NCBI GenBank assembly: GCA_958496175.1
Contig: OY292280.1
Span: forward strand, 4,278,001 to 4,342,000
Length of the DNA stretch: 64,000 bases
From: Sisyra terminalis
Taxonomy: Eukaryota; Arthropoda; Insecta; Neuroptera; Sisyridae
Direction: 5' to 3'
Numbering within the stretch: position 1 is the first letter of the stretch; every line of letters starts with the position of its first letter. This document shows, piece by piece, positions 1 to 12,675 of the stretch. Under the pieces are notes generated by a model. That model saw only the letters and a list, made by a program, of their open reading frames with translations. It was not told where the DNA came from and did not search any database. Both the position numbers and the translations under genes were made by a program.

Positions 1-125
1 CTTATCAATATTAAAAATCCATGTTTTTGTCTAAATTTTTAAATATTTGATTTCTTACTCTTGCCATTTTATAATCTTTGAATATCTAATGGTTAGTAAT
101 ATATCAAGGGGTTTATTATCTAAGT

Positions 126-213
126 CAGTGGTTCTTAACCTTGACCTCGGCCGAGCCCGCGAGACTGACTTACCGAACTCTTTGGGTTCGAACGAACGCA
201 GTTAGGACCACTG
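126..213. mobile_element. Possible hAT-type terminal fragment or tiny MITE
   Basis: The block opens with CAGTGGTTCTTAACC and closes with the reverse complement of CAGTGGTCCTAACTG. CAGTGGTTCTCAACC-like ends are typical of hAT transposons. The flanking 8-mers (ATCTAAGT and ATCAAAAT) match only partly, so this may be a degraded copy. The interior is GC-rich compared with its surroundings. Confidence 0.3.
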
Positions 214-1397
214 ATCAAAATACTCCTGGAATCGGTGGATTTTCTCAACTACGATTTCTTCCAAACAATTTTAGATAATTTGGGTCAAATTTATTGTGCT
301 TTTCATAATCTTACACAATAATTAGTCCCAGTTAGGTTGACTTAATTTCTGTGCAATTGTTCTCCGTTTTTTTTTTGGTAATACCTGTCTTTGATAAAAT
401 TTGTTGATATTTAAGGGGGACAAGCATTTACTTCTGCTTATTGCTTTATTAATTTCTTTATTGTATTGTATAGTGGTTCACGAAAGACCCCTTTCCAAAT
501 TATGAGGGCTCCATTTTTGTTACGCCACCGGTAGAATACGTAATTACGCGTTTGAATTCTCGATTTTTCTATTTTATTTTCACCAACTTCTCACCATCAT
601 TTCTTATTAGGATACAATTTGAAGAATACCTTGAAACATAAATTTAAAGAAAATAAATAATAAACAATACGAAGTAAATCAATTCTTTCTTACATTGATA
701 ACGAGGAAAAAATGCTCATAAATGTTAGAATGACGGAAATGTTTTACGTAATTGGAGGTAATTGTGAACTTTAATCTTTCACCAAAATGGAAATAGAAGA
801 CAAGTTAAAAATAACGTCGTTACCCTTGGAACAATGCAATTACATATTAAAATAATTCATTTACAGTAAGATTTAATGGGCTTTAAACATCGATAAACAA
901 ATCGATTTTACATGACAATATTGTCATTTCGAATCGATTATAATGCAAACAAATATTCAAATTGCTTTTTCCATACGCAAATCCACTAGATAATAAACGG
1001 CCAACCTTGATTAACGCCCTATTTGTTCCAACATATAATATCGTGTCATTATTCAATACCCAAAATACTTTTAAACAACTATTTTTGCAACTAAAAATAT
1101 CAACCCTGTGAAAACAAGCCATTTACAATTTGGAAGTTTTTAAATGTCTTTATTAACCTTTTTTGAACACATTTAACAATAGGTTGCATTCTAACAAAGT
1201 TGTTACAGAAATAAGTAATAGAAAAACTTATTTGCATGAAATAAAAAAGGATAAAGACATAAATATGTCCGGTGATTAGACATGCTACGAAACGCTACGC
1301 ATCATTTGCATATTTTTTACCATTAACTTCTATACGATTCCTCATATTCTATTCAATTTCATAACATATATTTTATGTTGAAATTAGCATCCATAGT

Positions 1398-1690
1398 TGT
1401 CATATGAATTGCACAGATACGTATTTCGATTGTCAAACAAACTTCCACAGTGGGTCATTAAGTATAATTAGTGGTGAGATTCAATACTACTTGAGGAAGA
1501 TTTCTTGGCAATCGAAATACTTATCTGTGTAATACAAATTTATTTCCAAAATTTGCTTTTATAAATTTTAATACATAAATAAGATTAAAATATTTTTTAT
1601 ATATTGTATAAACTAATTATTTAATATTATTAATATTAGTAGTACTATTCACAGTCGGCGGAAAAAAATCTAATTTGATTCTAATCAAAA
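1398..1690. mobile_element. MITE-A palindromic element, diverged copy
   Basis: Two inverted blocks related to GATACGTATTTCGATTGCC face each other around 1418-1445 and 1505-1530. The right end shows the family terminal motif CAGTCGGCGGAAAAAAATC near 1655-1672. It is more diverged than the copies at 2245 and 33128. Confidence 0.5.
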
Positions 1691-2244
1691 TAAATAAAAG
1701 ACGTTTATCACAAATTAAATAAATTGATATCGCCATCTGGTGAGTTTTGAAACGATTATAGGCAGAATCTATTTGAAAGAAGAGTCGCAAAATCAGCTAT
1801 GCAATTAAACGCGGTAAAATACAAATTCTATTGAAATCCATTTTTAAATCTTCAAAAATTATCAGTTCATATTATCAATTCTAAGCTGTTATTAATTAAA
1901 TAGAATCACAGTTATGTTATTATTTATCAATACAATTATAAAGTTGTATTTTTGATGTTGTAGCACAATAAAAAGACATAAAATATACGAATTTTTTTAG
2001 AATATCATGAATTTGGACCGGATTGCTATTAACGCAGATTATCAATTCCGCAACGTTTCGGCCATTTTATTTAGCCTTCCTCAGGCGTCTTTATTTACAT
2101 GCGTAACAATAAACAAATTTATATATTTCATCGTTTGGATTCTCTTATACATAATTAACAAAAGTTCTTTGATTTTATTAATTAAATTATAGATTACTAT
2201 TTTATATATATATATATATTTATATTATATTTATATATATATTA

Positions 2245-2680
2245 TACTAATTATATATTGCGGTCCAATTTATGTAGTATAATTTAATTAATAATATTTA
2301 ACAATTACCATTAACATAAATTTGAACAGAAATTCAAACAAAAATATTTGTGACGTATTACCCAGATACGTATTTCGATTGCCAAGCAATCTTTGTTTGG
2401 ATCACTCCGTAACTGCTTTGTGATGATTAACGTGAATCATCAGTTACGGAGTGATCCAAACTACTTGATGACCTCTGAGGAGGATTGCTTGGCAATCGAA
2501 ATACGTATCTGGGCAATACGTCACAAATATTTTTGTTTGAACTTCTGTTCAAATTTATGGTATGATTTTTATATATTATTATATTAAATTATACTACATA
2601 AATTGGACCGCAACTTATTCTATATATTGTATACACAGTATAACTGTTCAAAGTCAGCGAAAAAATCTTATTTTGACCAT
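2245..2680. mobile_element. MITE-A palindromic element, nearly complete
   Basis: A long near-perfect palindrome whose arms meet around 2430-2440. Each arm carries, from outside in, a GCGGTCCAATTTATGTAGTA block, a TTTGAACAGAAGTTCAAAC block, GATACGTATTTCGATTGCCA and a GGATCACTCCGTAACTGC block. The right end finishes in GTCAGCGAAAAAATCTTATT. There is no coding capacity, so it must be moved in trans or be an inactive fold-back. Confidence 0.7.
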
Positions 2681-3087
2681 TAGAAGTCGTTCAAAGTTAT
2701 TGCAGGTATTTTAAATGTAAAAATTTAAATTTCAAAATCCCTCTAAATGTTTCTTTTAACAGGGGAAATATCAAAATACAATAGTATTCCTCTTTTGTTT
2801 ATTTTAAAAAGGTTCAATATTTTTCCAATTATAATTTTATACAAACCATCTACTTATACCACTTATTATCGTTTGAAAATGCGTAATGCAACTCGAATTT
2901 GAACATTTTTAATTCGCTAAGGTTGGGAGACTCTGTTTCACTATATAACATTTGATATAAAATCCGTGTATTGTTTATTATAATACAATAGGTGCAAATA
3001 TATTATTATTACTAGTAAACTTTAATATCTAAAAATTCTTTAGTTTTTCTATGATTTAACGTTTATTCGAATTCAAACCATGAATCT

Positions 3088-3317
3088 ATATTGTGTATAC
3101 AATATATAGGATATATTACGGTCCAATTTATGTAGTATAATTTAATATAATAATATATAAAAATCATACCATTTGAACAGAAGTTCAAACAAAAAATTCG
3201 TAACGTATTGCCCGGATACGTATTTCGATTGCCAAGCAATCATCCTCAGTGGTCATCAAGCAGTTTGGATTACTCTGTAACTGCTTTGTGATGATTCAAA
3301 AAAATCTTATTTTGATG
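3088..3317. mobile_element. MITE-A, internally deleted copy next to ATPCL
   Basis: The left arm of MITE-A runs from the TTGTGTATACAATATATAGG block to TGCTTTGTGATGATT. It then jumps directly to the terminal motif AAAAAATCTTATTTTGAT, so almost the whole right arm is missing. It ends about 150 bp before the probable splice acceptor of ATPCL exon 2 and may lie in a 5' UTR intron. Confidence 0.6.
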
Positions 3318-3496
3318 GATCTATATATTCGGAAACTCAAGACGAAGCTGTTACTAAATGTGACGCCAGGATAGAAATGGGAGAGTCAATTTTGTGACGA
3401 TTAATATATAATTTATTAATAATTTCTATAAATTCCGAACAGTTCTTTAAAATTTTTTTTTTTTTGTTTTCAGAATAAAGAAAGCCTAAGCTCAAA

Positions 3497-6400
3497 ATGT
3501 CCGCTAAAGCAATTCGTGAAGCCACGGCAAAGGAGTTACTTAACAAGTACCTGGGAACCAAGGGTGCTCCACAAAACGTGGTAAAATGTCGCTTCGCGAC
3601 CGTCAACGAGGAAACCCGTATGGCTGACCTGGCCAAAGAAAATTCATGGCTCGAAAAAGAGAAGTTAGTCGTCAAGCCCGATCAATTGATTAAACGTCGT
3701 GGAAAACTAGGCAAGTTTCCAAATATACGAAAAAAAAGGTACCGAAGAAAAATCAATATTTTACTATTCTTTAGGCTTGATTGCTGTCAACAAGGACTTG
3801 GCTACGGTCCAGTCATGGATTGGGGAGCGGATGGGTAAAGATCAGAAGATCGGCAATGCAGTGGGAAAACTTCGCAACTTTATTATTGAGCCATTCATTC
3901 CACATAAAGATGTATTTAGCAATTTGTTGCCAAATTTTGCTTAAAATGGAATTAATTATTCTTTCCTTGTAGACCGAAGAAGCTTATGTGTGTATCTATA
4001 GTGAAAGAACTCAAGATGTTATCCTTTTCACCCACGAAGGAGGAGTAGACGTTGGAGATGTCGACTCCAAAGCTTTGCGTCTCAACATCCCTGTAAACAA
4101 AGAAGCCGATGTCACCGTCGAAAAAGTAATTTTCCCAAAAAGTCATTACCCTTTTCCAGAAAAACCAATTCAAATAAAGATCTCATACTTTCCGAATCTT
4201 AGGTTACTAGTCTTAAGTATCAATAATATAGGGCGCAATAGTCCTTTTAGGACGCAGCGCAGAGGAACTCTCATGATAGGCCCCCAGATCAAAGGAAAAA
4301 AACACAATAATATATCTTTCCGGGATAATTTACCACCATTAAACTCTTAGCTCAATTTCCCGAATCAATAGACCATTAAAACATATACCAGATTAAAGTA
4401 TTTCAACTAAAATAGAGATCTCATACTTTCCGGATCTAAGTTTACTCGTCTTAGGTATCAATAAAATACCTTTCCGGATTAATTTACCACCTTTAAACCC
4501 TTATCTCAATTTTCTGAATCAATAGACCATTAAAACATAAACCAGATTAAAGTGTATCAATTAAAATAGAGATCTCTTACTTTCCGGATCTTAGTTTACT
4601 AATCTTAAGTATCAATAATATATCTTTCCGGGATAAATTTACCATACTTAAACTCTTACCTCAATTTTCAGAATCAATAGACATTAAAATAGATCAATTC
4701 AAATAAAAATCTCTTACTTTCCGAATCTTAGGTTACTAGTCTTAAGTATCAATAATATAGGGCGCAATAGTCCTTTTAGGACGCAGCGCAGAGGAACTCT
4801 CATGATAGGCCCCCAGATCAAAGGAAAAAAAAACTAATAATATATCTTTCCGGGATAATTTACCACCTTTAAGCCCTTATTTCATTTTTCCGAATCAAAA
4901 GAGATTAAAATAGATCAATTAAAATAGAAATCTCTTACTTTCCGGATCTTAGTTTACTAGTCTTACGTATCAATAATATATCTTTCCTGGATTAATTTAC
5001 GACCCTTAAACCCTTATCTCAATTTTCCGAATCAATAGACCATTAAAACATAAACCAGATTAAAGTATTTCAACTAAAATAGAGATCTCATACTTTCCGG
5101 ATTTTAGTTTACTAATCTTAAGTATCAATAAAATTCCTTTCCGGGATTAATTTACCACCTTTAAGCCCTTATCTCATTTTTCCGAATCAAAAGAGATTAA
5201 AATTGATCAATTAAAATAATAATTTCTTACTTTCCGGATCTTAGTTTACTAGTCTTACGTATCAATAATATATCTTTCCTGGATTAATTTACCACCCTTA
5301 AACCCTTATCTTAATTTTCCGAATCAATAGACCATTAAAACATAAACCAGATTAAAGTTTATCAATTAAAATAGAGATCTCATACTTTCCGGATCTTAGA
5401 TTACTAGTATTAAATATCAATAAAATATCTATCCGGGATAAATTTACCACCCTTAAACCCTTATTTCAATTTTCCGAATCAATATAGAATAAAATAGACC
5501 AATTAAAATAAAAATCTCTTACTTTCCAAATCTTAGTTTACTAGTCTTAAGTATCAATAAAATACCTTTCCGGATTAATTTACCATACTAAAACTCTTAG
5601 CTCAATTTTCCGAACCAATAGACCATATGTACATTTATTTTAAATTGATAAAAGACATTATTAAAGTGAGGAAATTTTTAGTTTCGCAGAATTTATATTT
5701 TGGGCAGAAAAACAAATTTTAATATTAAAGAGCAAATGAGAGTCCGAAAACGATGGGTTCGCTTATGGGTCTTTAGTGACGTCATAGTCCATTTATTGAA
5801 ATCGAGATATAAACATATCATTGAACGGTTGTCATAAAAACAATATTTTTTTACAAAAATTTGCTCATTTTCTGCCATGGAAAATTTCTACCGTAAAAGT
5901 TATTTGGAAAGGTATTTAGATCATTTTTGGAGGATATATTGATACTAAACGTTCGTACTCCAAATTTAAGGTTTCTTTGTGTTTTATTTGCGAATTTACC
6001 AGAAAGATGTTTTGTTGGATAATTGTATCTTCTGAAAAATGCTTCAACCGTTTTGATTTAGTTTTTATCTAGGAGTCTTTTCTTGTGCTTCCTTAAAGGT
6101 TCATTTGAAAAACTTCCTCCAGAACAGTTGATCCATAATTTTATTCAGATATTCTAGTTGAGACCCCTTACTTTATGGAACCTTACCTGTATGATTCTTT
6201 CCCAAATTTCTACCTGGAATGCTAGTCAACTGGGTTAAATTAAATTTTGCATTGGATCTAGATAACGTCGACATTATTGTCCGGTTTGCCAGCCAGCAAA
6301 CGTCCAATGGTTGCTTCTTTCATCAGCGCTCTTTACCGATTATACGTTGATTTATACTTCACATACTTGGAAATCAATCCATTGGTCGTTACCGACAAGT

Positions 6401-9400
6401 TAGTAAATTTTAGAAGTTGTTTTCCTTTTATACTTTCCAAATTTTTTTAAGGGAAATTTACATTTTGGATTTGGCAGCCAAATTGGATGCCACGGCTGAT
6501 TACTTGTGTCGTCCAATTTGGGGTGATATCGAATATCCTCCACCATTCGGCCGAGATGCTTTGCCCGAAGAAGCCTACATTGCTGATTTGGATTCGAAGA
6601 GTGGTGCTTCTCTTAAGGTTTTTTACTACTGAAACTTTGGTGGAATTGATTTTTGCAGTATTTTCTTATTTACAGCTTACAATTCTTAATCGAGCTGGCC
6701 GAATCTGGACGATGGTTGCAGGCGGTGGTGCATCAGTTATTTACAGCGATACCATTTGTGATCTTGGGGGAGCTTCTGAATTAGCCAACTATGGCGAATA
6801 TAGTGGTGCCCCATCGGAACAACAAACCTATGAATACGCTAAGACTATAATCCAGCTAATGATTTCATCCCCAGTACATCCTAATGGAAAAGTGATTAGA
6901 TTCAACTTTAGTTATTTGGTTCCACATTTACTAAACGGGTTTTTTTAGGTTTTAATCACTGGAGGAGGAATTGCTAACTTCACCAATGTCGCAGCAACTT
7001 TCCGAGGAATAATTCGAGCTTTACAAGAATACCGAGAACGTCTCATTGAGCATAACGTTAGTATTTTTGTTCGTCGTGCCGGACCCAATTACCAAGAAGG
7101 TTTACGTCGAATGCGGGAAGTCGGTGGACTTTTGGGTATTCCAGTTCATGTCTTTGGACCTGAAACCCATATGACCGCCATTTGTGGAATGGCTTTGGGT
7201 ACTCGTCCGATTCCCCAGAATGAGGCGAGTGGTACGAGTCAATCTGGTGGAGCTACTGGGGGAACAACAGCTACGTTTTTGCTACCCTCCGGTCAAACAA
7301 CCCCGGTTCCCACCCAAAAACCCACTATGCCTACTTTAGATGGTTCAGGTGACGGCAACAAATCTCGCCCAATGTTTTCAGCCACCACAAAAGCCATTGT
7401 CTGGGGAATGCAAACTCGAGCTGTTCAATCCATGTTGGACTTTGATTTCGTGTGCCGCCGGGAAGAACCCAGTGTCGTAGCTATGGTTTACCCCTTCACT
7501 GGGGACCATAAACAAAAATTCTACTGGGGACACAAGGAAATTCTCGTCCCTGTTTACAAGAAAATGGAAGATGCCATGACAAAACACAGGTACTTATTTG
7601 TTTTGAGTTCTATTGTCGGAATGTTAGCGATATAGGTACCCTTTTACAAATCTAGAAAAATTGACTTTTTTATTTAACTATACATTTTTGAAGTTATTAC
7701 ATTTATGAAAAAATAATCAGACCGAATTATTAATAAAATGTGATGCCATTGCTACAGTAGGAGTCGTTCGCAAACGGTTAGAGATTTATATAGTACTAAA
7801 AACGCCATCAAGTCGATTGAGTTGACCGCTAGCACAGGTTTTTTGTTATTCGGTAGGGGAAACTAACTGTAATCGTACACGCAATTGACTGTTTATTCAT
7901 ATCTATTCAGGATAGTTTGTGACTAAAATTCCCTTCGATATAGCAAAAGTTTTCGATAACTATTTTCCGAACAACTGACCCATACTGTATTGACAAACAG
8001 TTAAATCATATAGGTATGATTCAAATTTGTATAAGTAGTCAATTGTGTATAATATTGAGAAACAGTATGTACAAATAGTCAGTTTGGATCTTGTCTCCTT
8101 TAGCGTCATCAATATCTGGCAACGTTGTATTTTTACTTTGTTTTTATTATCTGATTCTTATAATAATGGTTATTATTACTATAATTTTCGATCTGTTTAT
8201 AATTTACTTCTTAAAAACCGTATAGTGAGTTCAATTAAACTTATACAAAATTAGTTTCCTAAAGTTTAAACTACATATTTTGAAAGTTTAGAATACCTGA
8301 TAGCATTTTTTGGCCAATAAAAAGAAATTTAGTCGATTCGATTTCCGAATTTCTATAAGATTACATACAAAATCATAGTATTTTTAAATTGCAATCACTT
8401 TTTAGCGACTTTGTGGATCGCTTTAAAATTTTCGCAGGTGCTTCAGCATTAAATAAAGAAGATTTTACTAAACTTTTAGTAGTCTGGTAGCATTTTGACA
8501 TACTTCCGTAACATCCTTAAAACCAATGGAGAAAATGCAACGTTGCCATATATTGGGGTCACTAAAAGGGACATGAGTTACTAATTTTATCTATTATTTG
8601 AAAACTAGTAACTTTCTGGGAAGTATTCACAGCCCAACTCTGACAAAACTGGCAATTGAACAAATACGAAATGACAGTTGAAACCAACGACAACAATCAA
8701 TTAGTTCAAAATCGAGACAATAACTATTATATTTGCATTACACTCCCATGTGTTTAGATTCTTTATTCTTTAACTGATTTGTCATTTCTGGTGTTACCGG
8801 AAGATGGCAATGGGCAAATAAGTATGTCTTCTCACTTTTTTATACTATAATCTTCAATAACCGTTGGGGGGGGGGGGCGTAAGGATTTTTGTCGAGAATC
8901 GAATTCTCTACCAAAAAGGTTTCTTAATTTGGTATCAGTTATGAAGTATACGCTTTATTCAACGTTCAATAAGTATGCCTAGATTTGATTTTTTGTATCT
9001 TTTATAGCGATGCTGATGTTATGGTCAACTTTGCATCTTTGCGTAGTGCTTATGAAAGCACCATTGAAACGTTAGGATATCCTCAGATACGTACAATTGC
9101 AATTATTGCTGAAGGAATCCCCGAAAATTTAACTCGGAAATTGATTGCCGAGGCTGACATAAAAGGAGTTAGTATAATTGGACCAGCAACTGTTGGAGGA
9201 ATCAAACCAGGTTGCTTCAAAATCGGTAATACTGCCGGTATGATGGACAACGTATTACATTCCCGACTATATCGTGCTGGATCGGTCGCTTATGTTTCCC
9301 GATCCGGAGGAATGAGCAATGAATTAAATAACATTGTATCCCAGCACACTGATGGAGTGTATGAAGGAGTCGCCATTGGTGGTGATCGCTACCCAGGAAC

Positions 9401-10677
9401 CGGATTTATGGATCATTTGCTCCGTTATGAAAGAGATCCAGAAGTAAAACTTCTCGTCCTGTTAGGAGAAGTTGGTGGTCGAGAAGAATATGGAGTTTGC
9501 GAAGCATTGAAAAATGGAACCATTAAAAAACCGTTGGTCGCCTGGTGTATTGGAACTTGCGCAACTATGTTTACCAGTGAAGTTCAATTCGGACATGCCG
9601 GATCTTGTGCTCATAATCAAGCGGAAACCGCCGTCGCGAAAAATGATGCGTTAAAAAAAGCTGGAGCTTTCGTTCCCAAGTCGTTCGATACTCTTGGAGA
9701 TGTCATTGGGCAAGTTTACAAAGAATTAGTGGAATCTGGACGTTTACATCCAAAACCTGATATTCCTCCACCGACAGTTCCAATGGATTACAGCTGGGCT
9801 AGAGTAAGTGTTCTCTTCTTTTTGTAGAGGGAATCTAATGTTTTATGGTACTTTACAGGAATTAGGATTGATTCGTAAGCCTGCTTCTTTCATGACGTCA
9901 ATTTGCGATGAAAGAGGCCAGGAACTCCTCTATGCTGGAATGCCAATCAGTGATGTTTTACAAAAGAATCTGGGAATCGGTGGTGTTGTATCTTTGCTAT
10001 GGTTCCAGAGGTGTTTACCACCGTATGTTTCTAAATTCTTTGAAATGTGTTTAATGGTGACCGCTGATCATGGTCCAGCAGTTTCGGGGGCTCACAACAC
10101 AATCGTATGCGCCCGAGCTGGAAAAGATCTAGTCTCATCCCTTGTATCAGGGTTGTTGACAATTGGGGATCGTTTTGGGGGAGCTTTGGATGGTGCTGCC
10201 AAGCAGTTTAGTGAAGCCTACGATTCGGGAATGCATCCATCAGATTTTGTTAACGCAATGCGTAAAAAAGGGCAGCTAATCATGGGTATTGGGCACCGAG
10301 TGAAATCTGTTAACAACCCCGATATGCGTGTAACCATTATCAAGGAGTTTGTCATGCAACATTTCCCAGCAACCCCTCTTTTGCGCTATGCTTTGGAAGT
10401 GGAGAAAATAACAACGAGTAAAAAGCCAAATTTAATTCTTAATGTCGATGGAGTTATTGCCACATCTTTTGTTGATATGCTCCGGAATAGTGGTTCATTT
10501 ACTCAGGAAGAAGCCCAGGAATACATCAATATTGGTGCTATTAACTCATTATTTGTCCTGGGACGTTCTATCGGCTTTATTGGACATTACATGGACCAGA
10601 AACGGCTTCGACAAGGGTTGTACCGACATCCGTGGGATGACATTTCTTATGTTCTTCCAGAACAGTATCAGCAGTAA
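3497..10677 (+). CDS. ATPCL: ATP-citrate synthase (ATP-citrate lyase), 9 coding exons
   Basis: This enzyme cleaves cytosolic citrate with CoA and ATP to acetyl-CoA and oxaloacetate, feeding lipid synthesis and acetylation. Exons: 3497-3710, 3775-3911, 3973-4125, 6262-6398, 6452-6617, 6676-6891, 6949-7589, 9008-9803 and 9859-10677. Together they make 1092 aa; human ACLY is 1101. The start [15 protein letters not shown] matches the family N-terminus. An ATP-grasp/citrate-binding part comes first. Then comes the succinyl-CoA-synthetase-like part with the phosphohistidine in VQFGHAG (codon 9594-9596). The C-terminal citrate-synthase-like part has [18 protein letters not shown] and LNVDG, which carry the known catalytic His, His and Asp. 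Intron 1 has a GC donor (AG|GCAAGT). Intron 3 is 2.1 kb and holds a satellite array; intron 7 is 1.4 kb. A TTTTGTTTTCAG acceptor at 3462-3473 implies a separate 5' UTR exon. A possible polyadenylation signal is at 11273. Confidence 0.97.
4231..4305 (+). mobile_element. Retroposed short RNA-like insert, copy 1
   Basis: A GC-richer block of about 70 bp starts GGGCGCAATAGTCCTTTTAG and ends in an A-rich tail (AAAGGAAAAAAA). It interrupts a satellite monomer, and the flanking CAATAATATA is present on both sides but only once in uninterrupted monomers. A target duplication plus A-tail is the signature of LINE-driven retroposition. The source RNA is unidentified. GTCC-TTTTA-GGAC can form a small hairpin. 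Confidence 0.5.
4760..4833 (+). mobile_element. Retroposed short RNA-like insert, copy 2
   Basis: Practically identical to the block at 4231, at the same point of the satellite monomer and 529 bp downstream. The shared position and near identity suggest it was copied with its host monomers by unequal exchange or conversion, not inserted twice. Confidence 0.5.
5626..6261. other. Rest of ATPCL intron 3
   Basis: No repeat or coding signal recognised. It ends in the acceptor TCTAG at 6257-6261. Confidence 0.5.
7590..9007. other. ATPCL intron 7 with an old MITE-B copy
   Basis: Non-coding 1.4 kb. Around 8088-8150 and 8526-8580 lie the two arms of a degraded MITE-B-like element (ATATCTGGCAACGTTG and its inverse), separated by unrelated sequence. 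A run of about 13 G occurs at 8866-8878, unusual in this AT-rich region. Confidence 0.5.
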
Positions 10678-11379
10678 GGGGGTGTTAACGATTAACAAAT
10701 CGCATTCAGGAAATGTTTGTTTTCAAAATTTTTTTTTTACCCTGTCCAATTCTTGGGAGCACAAATGTAAATTAGAGAAATTAGCTGATCACATGTACAG
10801 GGTAAACTGATTTTTTTTTAATATTTAAAACAAAACGGTTACCGGATGGGTAACCATAGTGAAAATTTACCAATGCTGAAAAGATAATTTTTAAATTTTC
10901 TGAAATATTTTTTTTATGAGAATTTTTTTTTTATACCAATTTTATTTGATCAACATTCCCTAGTTTGTTTTATACACAAAAAAGAAAATCTGCTTAAAAA
11001 TATAATATTTATAGAACTATCAGTGCAAGTTCACGTTTTATTTTCTATAAAATGTTGTGTCTTATAAAGGAAATTAATATTGTTGGTAATATTTAAGTTC
11101 AAATTGTTACTAAGTATTGTAAAGTAAAAATATATTATTGTAACAAAAAAATATCAATGTTTTTCTTCTTATTGTGGGTTCAATTTTTATATAATAAGAA
11201 ATGTTTCAGGCTTTTTTACTTGGATATTTATTTTATTTTCTTTAACTATAAGAAGTTTTGTTTGGGATACTCAATAAAACATATCAGTTTTCTAATATAA
11301 TTAAAGTGAAATTATTCCCTTCAATTGTATCCTGCATTCCTTTGAAACTATAGAAAACGAACTTTTCAAATATCAATGT
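10678..11379. other. ATPCL 3' flank
   Basis: AT-rich probable 3' UTR and flank. An AATAAA at 11273-11278 is a candidate polyadenylation signal. No other feature seen. Confidence 0.4.
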
Positions 11380-12515
11380 CGTGAATCATCACAAAGCAGT
11401 TACGAAGTGATCCAAACTATTTGATGACCACTGAGGAAGATTCCTTGGCAATCGAAATACGTATCTCGGCAATACGCAGTTGCGGATTTAGGTTCGATGC
11501 CGCCCTAGGCCTTATTAGATATGCCGCCCTTGTTCCATAGCAAAGTGGTTATCAAGATAAAACATTTTTCAACTTTTTTCCAACAATCACTTATGATTTA
11601 TACTTCTTCTTTTTGGTCTTGGATCGCGGAAAACTTCGATTATATAATCGTTATCGATTTTTCGAACTAATTCAGTTTCAATAGATAATATTGCCAGGAC
11701 ATTAGGTAAATCTTGGCCCACATTTGCATGTTAGTAACTTTCCCGTTTTTTCAGGGTGCAATAAGATCATTCTTCTGAACAATTTGGTGTTGGGATTCAA
11801 AAATAGCACAAAGCTTTGTCATCTTTAGAGTAACACATCTCGAAAATTCCGTAATGCTATATATTCCAAATACTTTCGGATATCTTGAATATTGAATTTT
11901 TAAGAGGATAATGTAAGGGACCTACTTCATTATACCAATACTTTCATAACGAAAATTTTTCCTTAATCGTAAGCATACTAGATTGTTTTAGATAAGTACG
12001 ACGTATTTCGACTACCAAGGTTCGCATAAGACTTTAAATGTTTTGACAAAAAAGAATCGAATTTAGCTCAAACTTCTACGGTTTTTAAAAAATACCATCA
12101 TGAGGATCTCTAATTAGTTCTTAATGTCCCCGGAATACCAGATTTAACAATTGAAAAATGTGATGTGATTGATTGGAAAGTAAATTCTATAAAAAATATT
12201 TATTGTACTTTACCAAAGATAATCTATACATTCATAGTGAAATCAAATTTTTGAATTTAAACTGTCCGTGAATTCTTCGTCTTTAAAATTTTGCCGCTCT
12301 TAAAATCGGGCCCCTTAAAATCGTAGGCCCAGGTCTCACGGGCCTAGGCATTAATCCATCACTGGCAATACGTCACAAATATTTTTGTTTAAACTTCTGT
12401 TCAAATTTATGTTTATGGTATGATTTTTATATATTAAATTATAATACATAAATTGGACCACAATATATTCTATATCTTGTATAAACAGTATAACTGTTCC
12501 AAGTCAGTGAAAAAA
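11380..12515. mobile_element. MITE-A right half, split by a hAT element
   Basis: The sequence starts GTGAATCATCACAAAGCAGT and runs through GGCAATCGAAATACGTATCT to 11476. It resumes at 12365 with GCAATACGTCACAAATATTT and ends near AAGTCAGTGAAAAAAA. Removing 11477-12364 and one copy of the duplicated GCAATACG restores a continuous MITE-A right arm. Confidence 0.7.
11477..12364. mobile_element. Non-autonomous hAT-type element, 888 bp, 8-bp target duplication
   Basis: The element is flanked by a perfect duplication GCAATACG (11469-11476 and 12365-12372). Its ends are CAGTTGCGGATTTAGG and the inverse of CAGTGATGGATTAATG; both ends carry a CCTAGGCC-like stretch. An 8-bp duplication with CAG...CTG ends is the hAT superfamily hallmark. 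No transposase frame is present. Confidence 0.75.
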
Positions 12516-12675
12516 AAAATTTTCAATGATCGGAAAATATATCGTTTTTACAATCGCATTACTTGGAATAAGCTCGAAATTCTGATACTTTTTTCGATAT
12601 AAGTTCAAAGAATATTCCAAACTAGTTCTGGTTACGTTAAATTTTTGGGTCAGTTGAATAAATTTTTTTAGTCTA

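Larger units (their letters stand above)
1..3087. other. Upstream intergenic region, no gene seen
   Basis: AT-rich sequence with no reading frame that resembles a protein. It holds a short hAT-like inverted-end block (126-213) and two palindromic MITE-A copies (1398-1690 and 2245-2680). A non-coding first exon and promoter of ATPCL probably lie here, because a strong splice acceptor sits at 3471-3473, but I could not place them. Confidence 0.6.
4160..5625. repeat. Satellite array with alternating 153- and 138-bp monomers in ATPCL intron 3
   Basis: The motif ACTTTCCGGATCTTAG recurs near 4182, 4418, 4572, 4711, 4933, 5086, 5224, 5377 and 5514. After removing an insert of about 83 bp in two units, the spacings are about 153, 154, 139, 138, 153, 138, 153 and 137. 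From 4933 onward long and short monomers alternate strictly. The long type carries an extra segment (ACCATTAAAACATAAACC) before the shared core. This is a small higher-order repeat with a period of about 291 bp. Confidence 0.9.

Noticed and set aside
3711..3716. GT at 3715 as the donor of ATPCL intron 1
   Set aside because: It would break the frame after RRGKLG. The GC donor at 3711 gives the conserved join and a perfect GC consensus.
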